Below, one piece after another: positions 1-10,009 of a stretch of 28,390 nt of DNA (position 1 is the stretch's first letter; each line of letters starts with the position of its first letter). Location: assembly GCA_022560025.1 (NCBI GenBank), contig JAFISE010000289.1, positions 1 to 28,390 on the forward strand, read 5' to 3'. The position numbers and the translations under genes were made by a program. The notes below the pieces were generated by a model, which worked only from the letters and a program-made list of their open reading frames with translations, had not been told where the DNA came from and made no database searches. Source of the DNA: Stagonosporopsis chrysanthemi (taxonomy: Eukaryota; Ascomycota; Dothideomycetes; Pleosporales; Didymellaceae).

Positions 1-603
1 ATCTCCTCGCGTAGTGGAGTTGGAGGGCTTCAAAGTGATCAAGATTGGTGGGGTGCGCGACTCGCTTGTATGCGCGACTCGCTTGTCAAACACGTTAATC
101 ACTGTATGAATCAGGCCTACCACTCAATCAACTCCAATCCATGACAAATGAGCGATATTTTGCGAGCCAGTAAGGTAGTACAGCATCGAGAAGGGTGCGG
201 TTACCCCTCCAGAAGACTCGTTGGAGTTCGAACATACTGAGCTGGAGGGAGGAAGAGAGTGTCCTCTCGGTCAAGGTCCCCGTACAGTTTCCGGCAGCAG
301 CTTCAAGATGCTGGATTGGGCGCAAGAAGCGTGCAATACTAATGCTTGGAGGGAGACCATGGAAGCATCCGGGGGGTCCATCACAATCAACCCTTTTGCG
401 GAAGATGTTGTTAAAGATAATTTCCAGTTCTTGACATCTACTTCTCAAGAGTGGTGGTTGCAAGCATGAATAAGGCCTGGGTATATGACTGGACAGGCTT
501 CGTTGGTACCCTTCAGGCTGCATTTGAGTATGTCCGGGAGATGGTTGGCATGGGTCTCCTATCCTCGGTTGCCGTAGATGCTGCTCGTCTGCTGGCCATG
601 TAG
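1..603 (+). pseudogene. Degraded gene remnant, 3' part, product not firmly recognised
   Basis: Three stretches on the plus strand read like real protein but lie in different frames. The first, bases 2-69, reads ...VVELEGFKVIKIGGVRDSL. If the second copy of a 17-bp duplication (54-87) is skipped, the frame continues as VKHVNHCMNQAYHS to a TGA at 142-144. The second, about 290-456, contains LDWAQEACNTNAWRETMEAS and NPFAEDVVKDNFQFLTS. The third begins at an ATG at 466 and contains VYDWTGFVGTLQAAFEYV, ending at TAG 601-603. The last two have the flavour of the C-terminal end of a fungal Rossmann-fold (NAD-dependent epimerase/dehydrogenase-like) protein, but that is an impression only. I found no convincing intron joining them in frame. 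It is either a pseudogene or the 3' end of a gene whose exons I cannot delimit. The gene would start left of the window. Base composition is normal and there is no sign of RIP. Confidence 0.35.
54..87 (+). repeat. 17-bp perfect tandem duplication inside the left-edge gene remnant
   Basis: TGCGCGACTCGCTTGT plus one base occurs at 54-70 and again at 71-87; only the last base differs (A/C). Because 17 is not a multiple of three, the duplication shifts the reading frame of the protein-like stretch that crosses it. With one copy the frame stays open to base 141. Confidence 0.85.
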
Positions 604-1040
604 TCATCGCTGAGCTTCATCTGACAGATATGACCCCCCAAGATCTCTTGATTTAATATGACTGGCTCTGTTCTTGCCTGATGTAGCATTTTTGAGAATG
701 TAGCCACCGTTTTGAGAATGTAGCCAATTGGCAAGACGATATGAGCCGGGGTTGAGTTGAAGATTTATCCTAGCTGATTTGGCTTGCCGCACGATCAGTA
801 TCTATACGAGCACGTCACATAAAGCAAAAACGGAATGTTCAATACACAAGCCATAGCCCCTCACTTAGCAATGTGTTGCATACAAATGCCGTTTTTGACT
901 TTAACACACACTAAAAATCCACTAAAAATCCCACCGACCTATGGAATACATTTTCGACAATCGGTATTCATGTAGATATCAATACATCTGTTACTGTGAG
1001 TTTGTGCATTACCTAAGGCTGAACGGAGATGGGAAGAGAA
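604..1040. other. Intergenic stretch with two small tandem repeats
   Basis: No coding region is supported here. TTTGAGAATGTAGCCA occurs at 691-706 and 711-726 (20-bp period). ACTAAAAATCC is tandemly doubled at 910-920 and 921-931. The right part is the likely 3' untranslated and terminator region of the minus-strand glycosylase gene; I see no distinct polyadenylation signal I would defend. Confidence 0.6.
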
Positions 1041-2045
1041 TCACGCTTTGAGCTGTTCCTCCACTTCTTTCAATACCTCGCATCTCTGTTTCATTTTGCT
1101 TCCGCCACGGCAAGTTGGGCAAGTTCGTCCATGTTGAATCAGGAGAAAGTGTAGCTTGAATTTCAGATCGGCTGGCACCATCGCGTCCAAATGAGACTGA
1201 GTTTTTTCGCGGCTCGCTTCCTTTGGTCGCCAGCCCCACATGCCGGCGATGCGGTACACGTGGGTGTCTACAGTAAATCGGTTACGCTTCAAGCACCAAC
1301 CGAGTACAACAAAGGCTGACTTTGGTCCAACGTACTTGTAGCTTAAGAGCTCTTTCATAGCATCCTCATCACTGGCTTCCAGCAGATGGTCAAGATTCCA
1401 GCGGCCATATCGCTGTTTGACTTCTTCAAGAATGGAGAGAATGATTTTGGTCTTTCTCATGTGGAGCCCGCCGCAGCGAATTGTCTCCTGCAGTTTTTCT
1501 GGACCAGAAGCATAAATCTTGTCGTAGGCAAATGTAGACCCGTAATTTTTCTTCATGCTCTCCATCGCTCGCTTCGCGTTATTCCAATTAGTAGCCTGAC
1601 TAAGCACTGCGACTATCAGAGCATCCAGCACAAAGGGAATTGTCTCAGGAGTGTTTGTGTCTCTGAACTCAGCTTCCACAACATCGTTGTGCAACGTGTA
1701 GAGAATGTTGTATGCTAGCCGACATTCGTGGCTTGTTGGATGGCCAAACTCAGGATATGGAGTTGTCGTTGCGTTGGCTGACCAAATCTTCCACTTTCTC
1801 TCTTCACCAAATTCGTCGCTGACTTTCTTGTGCTTTGCCTTGACATCACTGGATTGGCCATCGTTCTTTGTAATTTCGTCGCTGGACTGCGGGACAACGT
1901 CTTTTGTAGCATCATATTGTACAACTTCGTTTCGGGTTCGTTTCCTGGTCGCATGACTGCTCATTGGGGATTTGGGGTGCTTCTTCGTGATAGCACCGCT
2001 TGCTTTTGCTGCAGCGTTTGCTGCTTGTCGGGTGACCATGCTCAT
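1041..2045 (-). CDS. HhH-GPD family base-excision DNA glycosylase (endonuclease III-like)
   Basis: Intact, apparently intronless 334-residue frame. Family members remove damaged or mismatched bases from DNA and act in the nucleus. Residues 1-80 are polar and basic, with a likely nuclear localisation signal near RKRTRNE (34-40). The catalytic fold spans about 136-310. It contains VAVLSQATNWNNAKRAM (145-161), which matches the conserved second helix of the fold. A helix-hairpin-helix follows around YKYVGPKSAFVVLGW (236-250), with Lys242 in the position of the catalytic lysine, and VDTHVYR (259-265) has Asp260 as the catalytic aspartate. The C-terminus has Cys309, Cys312 and Cys322, not the canonical C-x6-C-x2-C-x5-C iron-sulphur loop, so the cluster is probably absent or altered. 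Two in-frame ATGs open the frame. The second (residue 3, at 2039) has A at -3 and G at +4, a better fungal start context than the first. Both catalytic residues are present, so the enzyme is probably functional. Its exact substrate cannot be told from sequence. Confidence 0.88.
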   Translation of the reverse strand: MSMVTRQAANAAAKASGAITKKHPKSPMSSHATRKRTRNEVVQYDATKDVVPQSSDEITKNDGQSSDVKAKHKKVSDEFGEERKWKIWSANATTTPYPEFGHPTSHECRLAYNILYTLHNDVVEAEFRDTNTPETIPFVLDALIVAVLSQATNWNNAKRAMESMKKNYGSTFAYDKIYASGPEKLQETIRCGGLHMRKTKIILSILEEVKQRYGRWNLDHLLEASDEDAMKELLSYKYVGPKSAFVVLGWCLKRNRFTVDTHVYRIAGMWGWRPKEASREKTQSHLDAMVPADLKFKLHFLLIQHGRTCPTCRGGSKMKQRCEVLKEVEEQLKA

Positions 2046-2810
2046 CCAGTACGGAACACGGTGTGGTGAGTACTTCGTGATTTTGGTGTGCTTGCTCCAG
2101 GCAAGTCACAGTGAACTCAATCAGAAGTGACGCGTTTTCTTGAAGTGTGTTTCATGCACGCTGCGTTGCACACGGCAGAAATACCTTTTGTAGGTCGAGG
2201 CAAAATCTAGATCTCACGCACAGTCTCTGGACAAAATATGTCGCTGTGGTGGAAGCCTAGGCGATAGTCCAAAAGGTTCTAGACAGCAGCACGAGCAATA
2301 GTGTATGACGTATGCTAGGGAAACCATGCCTCGCACGAGAAATGTGTATCTCTAGATCGATCACGAGTCAAGAATCGTGACGAAACCAGACCGAATTGTG
2401 CTGTTTTTGGCGAGTATTACGTTGCGGAATGAGTCCCATCCATGCGCCGACGCTGTAACAGCGATGAACGATGCCAAGTCGGCAAAAAACCCACCTCGGT
2501 GCTGAACCCACCAACTCGGCCTTCGTGCATCTCGGTACTGAACCCAATTATGCACTTAGCCCTGTACAGTAGATACTTTCAAAATGGAGGACCGCAATAA
2601 AGTCAACCGTCTTGCTCCTTGAGCGCAGTAATGGATTCGCAACCAAAGGTGCTCTGCCAGCAAGTCCCTGAAATGGCAAACCATGTGCAACAACTCAGCC
2701 GGCCTTCTCAGGTGCCTCATATGTGCTGGCAATGGATGAGATGAGTACAGACAATACCTCGGTCTCTTTGGGGGCTCAGCTGCAGCCTACTTCTCTACAC
2801 AGTGTTTACT
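2046..2810. other. Intergenic region upstream of the DNA glycosylase
   Basis: No reading frame here looks protein-like. The part next to 2046 should hold the promoter and 5' untranslated region of the minus-strand glycosylase gene. I see no clear TATA element. A short imperfect duplication is listed separately (2495-2546). Base composition is that of normal host DNA. Confidence 0.6.
2495..2546 (+). repeat. Imperfect 16-bp direct repeat, 36-bp period
   Basis: CTCGGTGCTGAACCCA (2495-2510) recurs as CTCGGTACTGAACCCA (2531-2546). The single difference is a G/A transition. No function is apparent. Confidence 0.7.
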
Positions 2811-3024
2811 AAGGGCGTGATAGAGATGATGTTGCGGTGAATGCAGTTTCATGTATTCTGCTATTCTGTTGTTGTTGTGTTGTTCTTCTCTGCTCTGCAC
2901 GAAGCAGCAGTCGGGTCTATTTACATGACGTATCTGTGATGCAGCTGAGGCAAGAGATGCTCTATAGGATGAGGAAGCAACACTGGACCACAAACACGTG
3001 ATCTGCTTCTCATAACCGTCACAG
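2811..3024 (+). repeat. Left inverted arm of the 2811-3856 element
   Basis: Pairs with 3656-3856 in inverted orientation. The inner end is sharp: ATAACCGTCACA is shared, then the two sides diverge. The outer end is blurred because the partner is mutated there. Confidence 0.8.
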
Positions 3025-3655
3025 ATGATTATACAGAGCTCCAAACACGGGCCAATCGTGGAAGTATGATTAATCCATCATGATGTCTTGAGCACGATAG
3101 ATCGTCAGTTAAGACACAATTATATGTGATTCTGATTAGTAAGTCTCAAGATCTGCGGCTTACATGCTGAGGAAGACTAGGAAATTCACAACAACGTGCG
3201 TGTTGGTCCCTTCGCGTTGTCGCTACTTGTGAGTTGTCATATTCTTGAGTGCAATACATCTCCACAGTCGTTGTAGCATTCATATTGCTTATCTGTCTCT
3301 TATTCTACCGCACACTACCCCAGGTAGATATAAGCCATATTGATTGGAACTCCAAAATCCAGCATTCAGAGATCGGGCAAGTTTACACATTACTGAGATC
3401 GAGATTCCAAAAGACTCGCGTGCAAGTGTGGCTAGGCACTATTGCTGCTCAGATCCTGCCACTCCTGTAATCAATCAGCCTATAACGGTTGTTGAAATGT
3501 GCAGACCAACCTTGAATCCGGTACATTACGCTGTGTCTTACTTCTGGATGGTTACAAGCTGTGGTCAGCCAATCAGGAGCAGCCCTTGACGTAGTTTGCC
3601 AGATCAGGGGGGGGTCCATACATTTTAATCAGCACCTATATTGGGAGGGTGATTT

Positions 3656-3856
3656 TGTGACGGTTATAAGAAGCAGATCACGTGTTAGTGGTCTGGTGTT
3701 GCTTCCTCATCCTGTAGAGCATCTCTTGCCTCAGCTGCATCACAGATACGTCATGTAAATAGACCTGACTGCTGCTTTGTAGAGAGCAGAACAACACAAC
3801 AACAACACAATAGCAGAATATATAAAATTGCATTTACTGTAACAGTTATAAGCCTA
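3656..3856 (-). repeat. Right inverted arm, outer part RIP-mutated
   Basis: Reverse complement of the left arm. From about 3815 outward it differs by transitions only: GTTGCGGTGAATGC in the left arm corresponds to GTTACAGTAAATGC here, three G-to-A changes. Inner of 3815 the two arms are nearly identical with scattered differences. Confidence 0.8.
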
Positions 3857-3999
3857 GATTGCAACTAAAAAGCTTACTTACTTACAACAACTAATTAGCA
3901 CCTATAATTAAGATTAATAATAAATTATATAGTATAAAGCTACTAACTTACTAATATATTATTAATAATAACTACAGAATTAGACTCTGCAGTTACTAA

Positions 4000-5130
4000 A
4001 GTAACTGTTGTCTTTAATTAAGCTAACAACTAGTATAAGTAGCTGTTTATTTAAAAGGATACTATACAGAAGTATAAGCTCTAGTAGTATATAGACCTTG
4101 CTACAAAGGCAGTAGACTTGCCTATGTTAATAGCACTATTAGAACCTTAACTTAATAATTATAATAATAACACTATGTTAATTGCTTACCTTACTACTAT
4201 ATAGCAGAAGCTCTATTAGTAGGAGTATAAGTAATAGAAGCAAAAAGACATTAAGTTTAAGCGTTAGAAAAAGGCTCTTGCTAAGTTTAACTCTAAGATT
4301 AGCAAGACAATTACTATAAAGCATCTTTACTTAATTAAGAATAAAGACACACTATATAAGTAACTAATAATACTTAAAAAGTACTTTGCACTGTCTAACA
4401 TAATATAATAACGCAATCTAATTACACAATATAAAGCTTTCTAGATACTACTACGTAGTAAGAAGGTTAAAAAATAGCTATACTTTTAGGTAGAGATTAC
4501 TAACATGTATATCTCTGCAGAAGTTCTTAAGATAATAAGATTAAGAGCATAGAAAAATTTCTTTATTGCCTGTAGAATAATTAATCCTAAGTATAGTATA
4601 TTAGGCCTACAAGCCCTAATTAACCTAGAAGACGCTAGCACTGCTATTCTATTAGTAGAAGACTACGTTAGCAAATTTACTACCTACCTTAAGTATATAC
4701 AACTACTATTAACAAGACTTAGCTTAATAGTAGCAGAGCTTAACGTTGCAAAGTCTTAGTAGCAGAGTAAAGATAGTAACAAGACTAAGCCTTAATACCT
4801 ATATAGCCTAAAACATTACTAGGTTAACTACTAGTTAATTAATACAGAGTACTTACAAAGGCTAAAGGCCTATACTAATATAATTAGCTAAAAGAAGCTT
4901 AATACTGCCTAGGCTAGGCTAGCAAATAGGTGCAGGGTACCTAGCAGTAGGTAGGGGTAGAGTTAAGGTCGCACAGACCTAGGAGTAGTAGTAGAGTAGA
5001 GGTTGTACAGGCTAGGGGTAAAGGTTAAGTAGGGGTACCTCTAGCATAAGTAAGAGTAAGAGTTAGGTTGCACAGACCTAGGTTAGAGTTAGGTTTAGAG
5101 TACCTAGCAGAGTTATATCTACGCTAATAT
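4000..5130 (+). pseudogene. Ty1/copia-type retrotransposon gag relic, RIP-mutated
   Basis: Reading through TAG/TAA stops from about 4010 gives a gag-like protein: a tryptophan-site/YIDLATK segment near 4085-4110, PMLIALLEP, KFKRQKKALAKF near 4255, then ITIKHLYLIKNKDTLYKQL, and YKAFQ.LLRSKKVKKQLYF..VEIT near 4430-4500. This order (W-x-YIDP-like start, helical core, RQYxALKKxPRSKxIExWL-like block) is typical of fungal copia gag. The same frame continues as an Arg/Gly-rich tail to about 5110. No protease, integrase or reverse transcriptase follows; a hAT relic in the opposite orientation comes next, so this is a fragment. It would have encoded the capsid protein of the element. Confidence 0.7.
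4921..5110 (+). repeat. G-rich tandem-like stretch with repeated GGTYGCACAGACCTAGG motif
   Basis: GGTCGCACAGACCTAGG (4967-4983) recurs as GGTTGCACAGACCTAGG (5066-5082), each holding the short palindrome GGTC..GACC. Between them are GTAGGGGTA-type strings resembling the inverted repeats at 10804-10922. The stretch is less AT-rich than its surroundings. It may simply be the Arg/Gly tail of the gag relic, since one frame continues through it. Confidence 0.5.
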
Positions 5131-5289
5131 AAATATAGTATAGTAGCTTAACTTTATTTCTTAATTTAGAATAGTTACGCAATTTTATTATTAAGTTTAG
5201 TAATTTTAGTTTAGATTTTCTACGTGTTAAATAACTAGTTATTATAGTTATTAATAACAGCTACTCTTTGTATTGCATAGGCTTTACTT

Positions 5290-7860
5290 TTTTCTGCAGC
5301 TGCTATTCTCTTTGTAAGAGAGTAGATAGGCTAACCTCTTTAATATCTTTATCTGTTTTGCTCTTAATATTAATTCTAATCTTACCTACTAGCCTAACGC
5401 AGGCAGGCAACTTAAGAAGATTATCTACCTTATTATAAAGTAGGGTGTTATTCTCTACTATAGCCTCTAAGAATATTAAATTCTTTAGAATTATAATCTC
5501 TTAGATAGCTTAGGTAGAAAGTCTGTGCCTTTAATTTCTAAGCACGTCTCTAGCAGTATTAAATACTTGCTCTACTCTTACTTATAAGATAGGTACTGCT
5601 AGAATATCTTTTATAACTTGTGCAAGATAAGGATAAAAAGCTTTATTTAACTTCTACTACTCTAAGATATTAAAGCTGTTGCCTAATAGAACGCAGGGTG
5701 TACTTAAATAAGACTCCCCTTTAAATCTAGTTAGGCCTATATTCTTATCTGCATTAAAAGTTAAACTTTAACTATATACAGAAAAGCTTGCTAACTGTAA
5801 TTAAATTAGTGTAGCTAGCTTACAAAACTATTTACTTTCTAACAATTGCTTTAAGATAGTGTTAGAGACTAGGCTATTACCTCTAGTCTTAGTACTATTA
5901 TAGCAGTCTAGATAGTCTAAAAATTCTTAATAGTAAGTATACTTCTAATAAACTTCCTACAACTTATTCTAGATCTTGTTAGCATATAGCTGTAATAGTA
6001 AACTATAATAATAGTACTTTATAAGCAGTTAGCTTTTGCGTAGAGTCTAGAATTGTTGTGCAATTAAAAAAAAAACTCTAATCTCTACTTGTTCTTATGT
6101 AGTATTTTAACAACTTTGCACAACCTTTATCTACTGCAGCCTAAACAACGTCTAGCTACTTATTACTGTTAACGCTGTTAGTATCTTCTCTAAGCTTGCT
6201 AGTTATATCTTCTAAGAAATTAAAAAGGCGTCTATATATAAGCTAGATATATAGAATATAAGGCTTGTAGTTCTTACTTAGATAGCTTGTTACTACCTTA
6301 AAGTTCTTTAGTATGTATGTAATTGCTTAGAGATAGTACTACTTAGATGCTCTAAGGCAGAGTTTCTTAAGGTCTTTAAAATCTGCCTTAGCAGTATCTT
6401 AATTAGCTCTAAAACTTGTGCCTTTTAGCTAGATTTCTTGCTTAAGCTATTTATTAATATATAGCTAAAGCTTAACTGCGTGTTTACACATATTATACGT
6501 AGAATTCTACCTTATTTTTATGTTCTAAATAACTAACAGGCGTTTGCTTGCTAGTAGGTTCTGCTAGGTTGCTAAAAACCTCTTAAATTGTTAAAGCAAT
6601 AGATTAATTACAATAACAATAGCCTGTAGCTATGTCTTTATAAGTATATAATAAATATCTATAATAAAAGAAAGTTTACTTTGTATAAAGAATTAGAGAC
6701 TAATATATCTGTTTAAATATTTTAAACATAGTAAGATTGCAGTGTTTCTCTCTATTCTATTTCTAGAGAAGCTAATAGCTTTAGATAGAATATAATATCC
6801 TAAATAACAAGATTAATTATGTGCGCAAAGTAAAGAATAGTATTTTTTCTAGAGCTCTATATATAACTTTCTTTAGCTAAAAGAGCTTTAACTAACTGTA
6901 ATAAAGTACTATTATTACTTGTATTATTGTATATAATACTAAGCAACCTTTTTATAGTACTTGTACTTTAGAAGACTTATATAACTTTCTTAGCTATAGA
7001 CATTCTAGTATACCTTTCTTGCATAGAGATAAAATCTAGTAGCACTTCTTAAAGCTTCTACTTATTATTAATATAGTATCCTTTAATTGCTAAGAAGCTT
7101 AAGTAATTACTAGAAGTCTAGGCATTAAGTGCAATAGATAGCCTTGTATGTTTACTAAGGTCCTAGAGTTGTACTGCCTTAGCATCTTTAAATTAATACT
7201 TAAATAACGTGCTAAATTTATAACAGCTAGTTAATACAGCCTTAGGCTAAAGGAAGCGTATAAACTATTAAAATAATAGCTGCTTAACTGTTTAGAATAA
7301 CTAATTGTTGTTAATAACAAGCTGTACAATTTTCTTTTTAAAAGCAAGTATTAAGTATGCTAGATATAAAATAGTAGCCTGCTAAGATTATTATTATTGT
7401 AGTGTAGTAGATAGCTAGCTATATAAAGGCGTTCTAATTTGCAAACAGGTTTAAAACCTTAGGTAATTTAGTATATACTTAGTTCTAATACTTTTTACTA
7501 TTAGGTATTATAATATATACTTACAGTTAAGGTAATATAGATGCAGATAGCTAGTAAGAGCGTAAGCAGCCTCTCTAAATTAAGTCTAGATATATCTAGT
7601 GCAAGAAGCAGAACTCTATTACAGATATAGCATAACAGAATCTCTAGCCTAAGCTGTAGTACTCTACTATCTATCTTATATAATTAGTATTACCTTACTC
7701 TCTTTACTTTTCTAGAGACTGTGCTGCAGTTGCTTTAGCAAGTAAACTAATTGCTAGGTTCTACCTTTTATAGTCTAGGGTATAATTATTTTAAGGCTCT
7801 TAAGATCTTGCAGTATGCTAGATGCCCTATTAGCCTTATTACTAGCTAGAGGTAAGAGCA
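5290..7860 (-). pseudogene. hAT superfamily transposase relic, RIP-mutated
   Basis: On the minus strand, reading through stops, the N-terminal part (about 7600-7700) has a BED-finger-like context (SRV..R.EILLCYICN). The catalytic core around 7100-6850 contains SIALNAQTSSN.LSFLAIKGYY, ..MSIAKKVI.VF, and further on FAHIINLVIQ, all hallmarks of hAT transposases. The C-terminal dimerisation domain at about 5660-5480 reads FNILE..KLNKAFYPYLA, DILAVPI, VEQVFNTARDVLRN and ALxxLKNL-like IIILKNLIF. Domain order and length (roughly 800 codons) fit a complete hAT transposase. Stops and G-to-A/C-to-T changes rule out activity. I did not identify its terminal inverted repeats. Confidence 0.8.
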
Positions 7861-7949
7861 TAGCTGTAATAATTAAACGTAATAATTAATTGCAATATAA
7901 TATTTTAGTAGAAAAAAAAAACAGTATAGACAGGTTTAGAGAATATTGC

Positions 7950-9370
7950 TAAAAGAAAATCTATAGATAACACATTTAATATTCTTAGCATCTTTACTTT
8001 AACAATCTCTAAATATTATTCCTATAACAAGTTAAGTATAATTAAAGTTTAAGAGAAATTGTTAAGGTCTAAGCTGTTTTAATTAGTTATAATAATCTAC
8101 TAAGAAGCTAGCGTACTAGACAGCTTATATCTACTTGTTATTATTACTATTATTACTCTTATCTTCTTTATTGCTAGCTAAGTCCTCTAAATTGCTAAAA
8201 CTCTTAAAATTAGTTTTCTCCTCTTCTATAAGAGCTTGCTAATACTGCTTATCTGTCTTATACTTATTTAGCATAGCTGTAAAGTACACCTCTAGCTTAA
8301 CACTATTATCTTTAAGTTCTTTCTTATACTTATTGCTATTATTACTCTTAATATAAAGGTTGTCTGCAGTTAGAAGAAGACTGCTATTGCCTAGATTAGC
8401 TAGGTAATTATCAAGCTTACGCTGCCTAGTACTATTAGTAAATATATGTAATAATTAGATGTAATAACTTACTCTTACTTATTATCTAGGTACACAGCTA
8501 GACTCTTTAGCAAAAGCTTGTTACAAAACTTAACTTACTCTTCTTTCTTAGTATTAGAGTTAAAGGTATTAGTTTTTAGCTTCTTAAAACTCTTCTAATA
8601 CTCTTTTTAGAGGATAATTTTAAAGGCACTACTAGCACTAAACAGGTGTTTAGCTGCCTAGCTAGTACCTAACTTCTCTTTCTTCTTAACAGCAGCGTTA
8701 ACCTTAGAAATAGATATTAAATAGTTACGCATATTAATCTTATAATTAATAGCATCTTATTTTTTATAAGTAGCACTAAGCTTATTCTTAAGCTATTCTG
8801 CTATATTTAGTTAGAATAAAGATGTAATAACAGGACGTAATAACTAACTGCTCTTGCAGACATTGTAGCAGGTCTAGTTAAGATCCTCTTTAGCTTATTA
8901 CTAGATCTTAGTCTTTTGTTCAGCAGTGCTAGCTATATAAGTTGCTACTGTCTTTAGTTTTTTAAGAAGCTAATATTTTGCTGCATAGTCAGCGTTGTAA
9001 GCTTTGCTAATAGCTACCTCTTTTTTATTGCAAAGTAAAGCTCTAGTTCTCTGCTAGATTGCGCAGGTAGAATTGCTAAGCTAGCTCTTAAAAGAGAATA
9101 TTAAATTAGTAAAGCAGCCTTTCTTAGATCTACCTTAGCTGTGCTAATTAAAGACGTAGCAAACCTCAGCCTCTTAAGTTGCAAAGCTCTATTACAATTA
9201 GTAAGTAGCTGTAATAATTATGTTAATAAAACTATTCTATTCTTCTAGTTTAAAGCAATCTAGAATATACAAACTACTAGCAAAAGCAAGTAGCTTAGGC
9301 TTATCTTCCTGCTTAATATAGGGCTGTTAGACGTCTTCTATAAAGTCTATAGCTATAATAATAGTATACA
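7950..9370 (-). pseudogene. Unassigned protein-coding relic
   Basis: Reading through stops on the minus strand gives long hydrophilic protein-like text: ...DFIEDVQQPYIKQEDKPKL near 9340, YILDCFKLEEQ, CYNVCKSSQLLRPVITS near 8860, and an acidic lysine-rich tail with KYKKELKDNSVKLEVYFTAM near 8300. At least one frame change is needed near 8430. I do not recognise the family. It lies directly upstream of the hAT transposase in the same orientation, so it may be a second gene of that element or an unrelated insertion. It keeps more unmutated TCA sites (8411, 8920, 8989, 9166) than the rest of the tract. Confidence 0.4.
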
Positions 9371-10009
9371 AAATTATATACAAGTATAGTAGTTGTTATA
9401 GTTAGGTTACTAACTAGTTACTAGTTTGTAGCTTTATTTTTTTAAGCTAAGTAGCCTATACACTGCAGGCAAACAAAAACGCGCCTAAATTATAAGACTG
9501 CTACACTTGCAGTTTGTATATCTATGCTGCAAAACATTAGATTAACTAGAAAATAGTATTATTAAAAAGCACGTCTTATATTTAATAATATAGTAGTTTA
9601 TTACAGTTATCTATTATAGTAATAGCTAGTAAGTTAGCTATAAAGCTATCTCTACTTGCAGATTTTCTAAGCTAGGCTATGCCCTACTTACCTTACTATC
9701 TAATAATTATTAACTCTAGCTACATATTTAGAGAACTTACCTAATTAAAGTTAGATCTATCTTAAAATAAGCTTATTTAAAAGTGCTTAGTTAGTTATAT
9801 ATATAGAAATAATTATTATAGTTAATTATTACAGGTATAGCTATGCACTAAGCTACAGAGCTGTAAGGCTTAATAAACTTACTATAACTATAGAATATTT
9901 ACAAAATATCTGTTTGTTTACTTATATCTACTATCTACTTACTACTTATAACCTATCTATTGCTTTACACAACTACTACTATACTACTAAAGTTTAAGAA
10001 TATTAAGAA
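9371..10009. other. AT-rich RIP tract without recognisable content
   Basis: No read-through frame on either strand gave text I could place in a family, and no repeat partner was seen in the window. Confidence 0.5.

Larger units (their letters stand above)
2811..3856. mobile_element. Non-autonomous element with about 200-bp terminal inverted repeats, at the RIP boundary
   Basis: The arms at about 2811-3024 and 3656-3856 are reverse complements over nearly their whole length; for example GTCTATTTACATGACGTATC in the left arm is found inverted in the right. The roughly 630-bp spacer (3025-3655) has no convincing coding region; a 73-codon frame at 3249-3470 with a hydrophobic start is likely chance. 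Long inverted arms with no transposase suggest a foldback or MITE-like DNA transposon derivative. The outermost bases (AAGGGCG... on the left) are loosely hAT-like, but I could not find a matching 8-bp target duplication, so the ends are approximate. The outer part of the right arm carries RIP-type changes and the rest does not. Confidence 0.7.

Noticed and set aside
1386..2069. Plus-strand frames overlapping the glycosylase gene
   Set aside because: They are shadows of the minus-strand coding sequence, which has clear family motifs.
3249..3758. Three short plus-strand frames in the 2811-3856 element
   Set aside because: Overlapping, short, no family resemblance; one runs into the right inverted arm. 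Treated as non-coding spacer.
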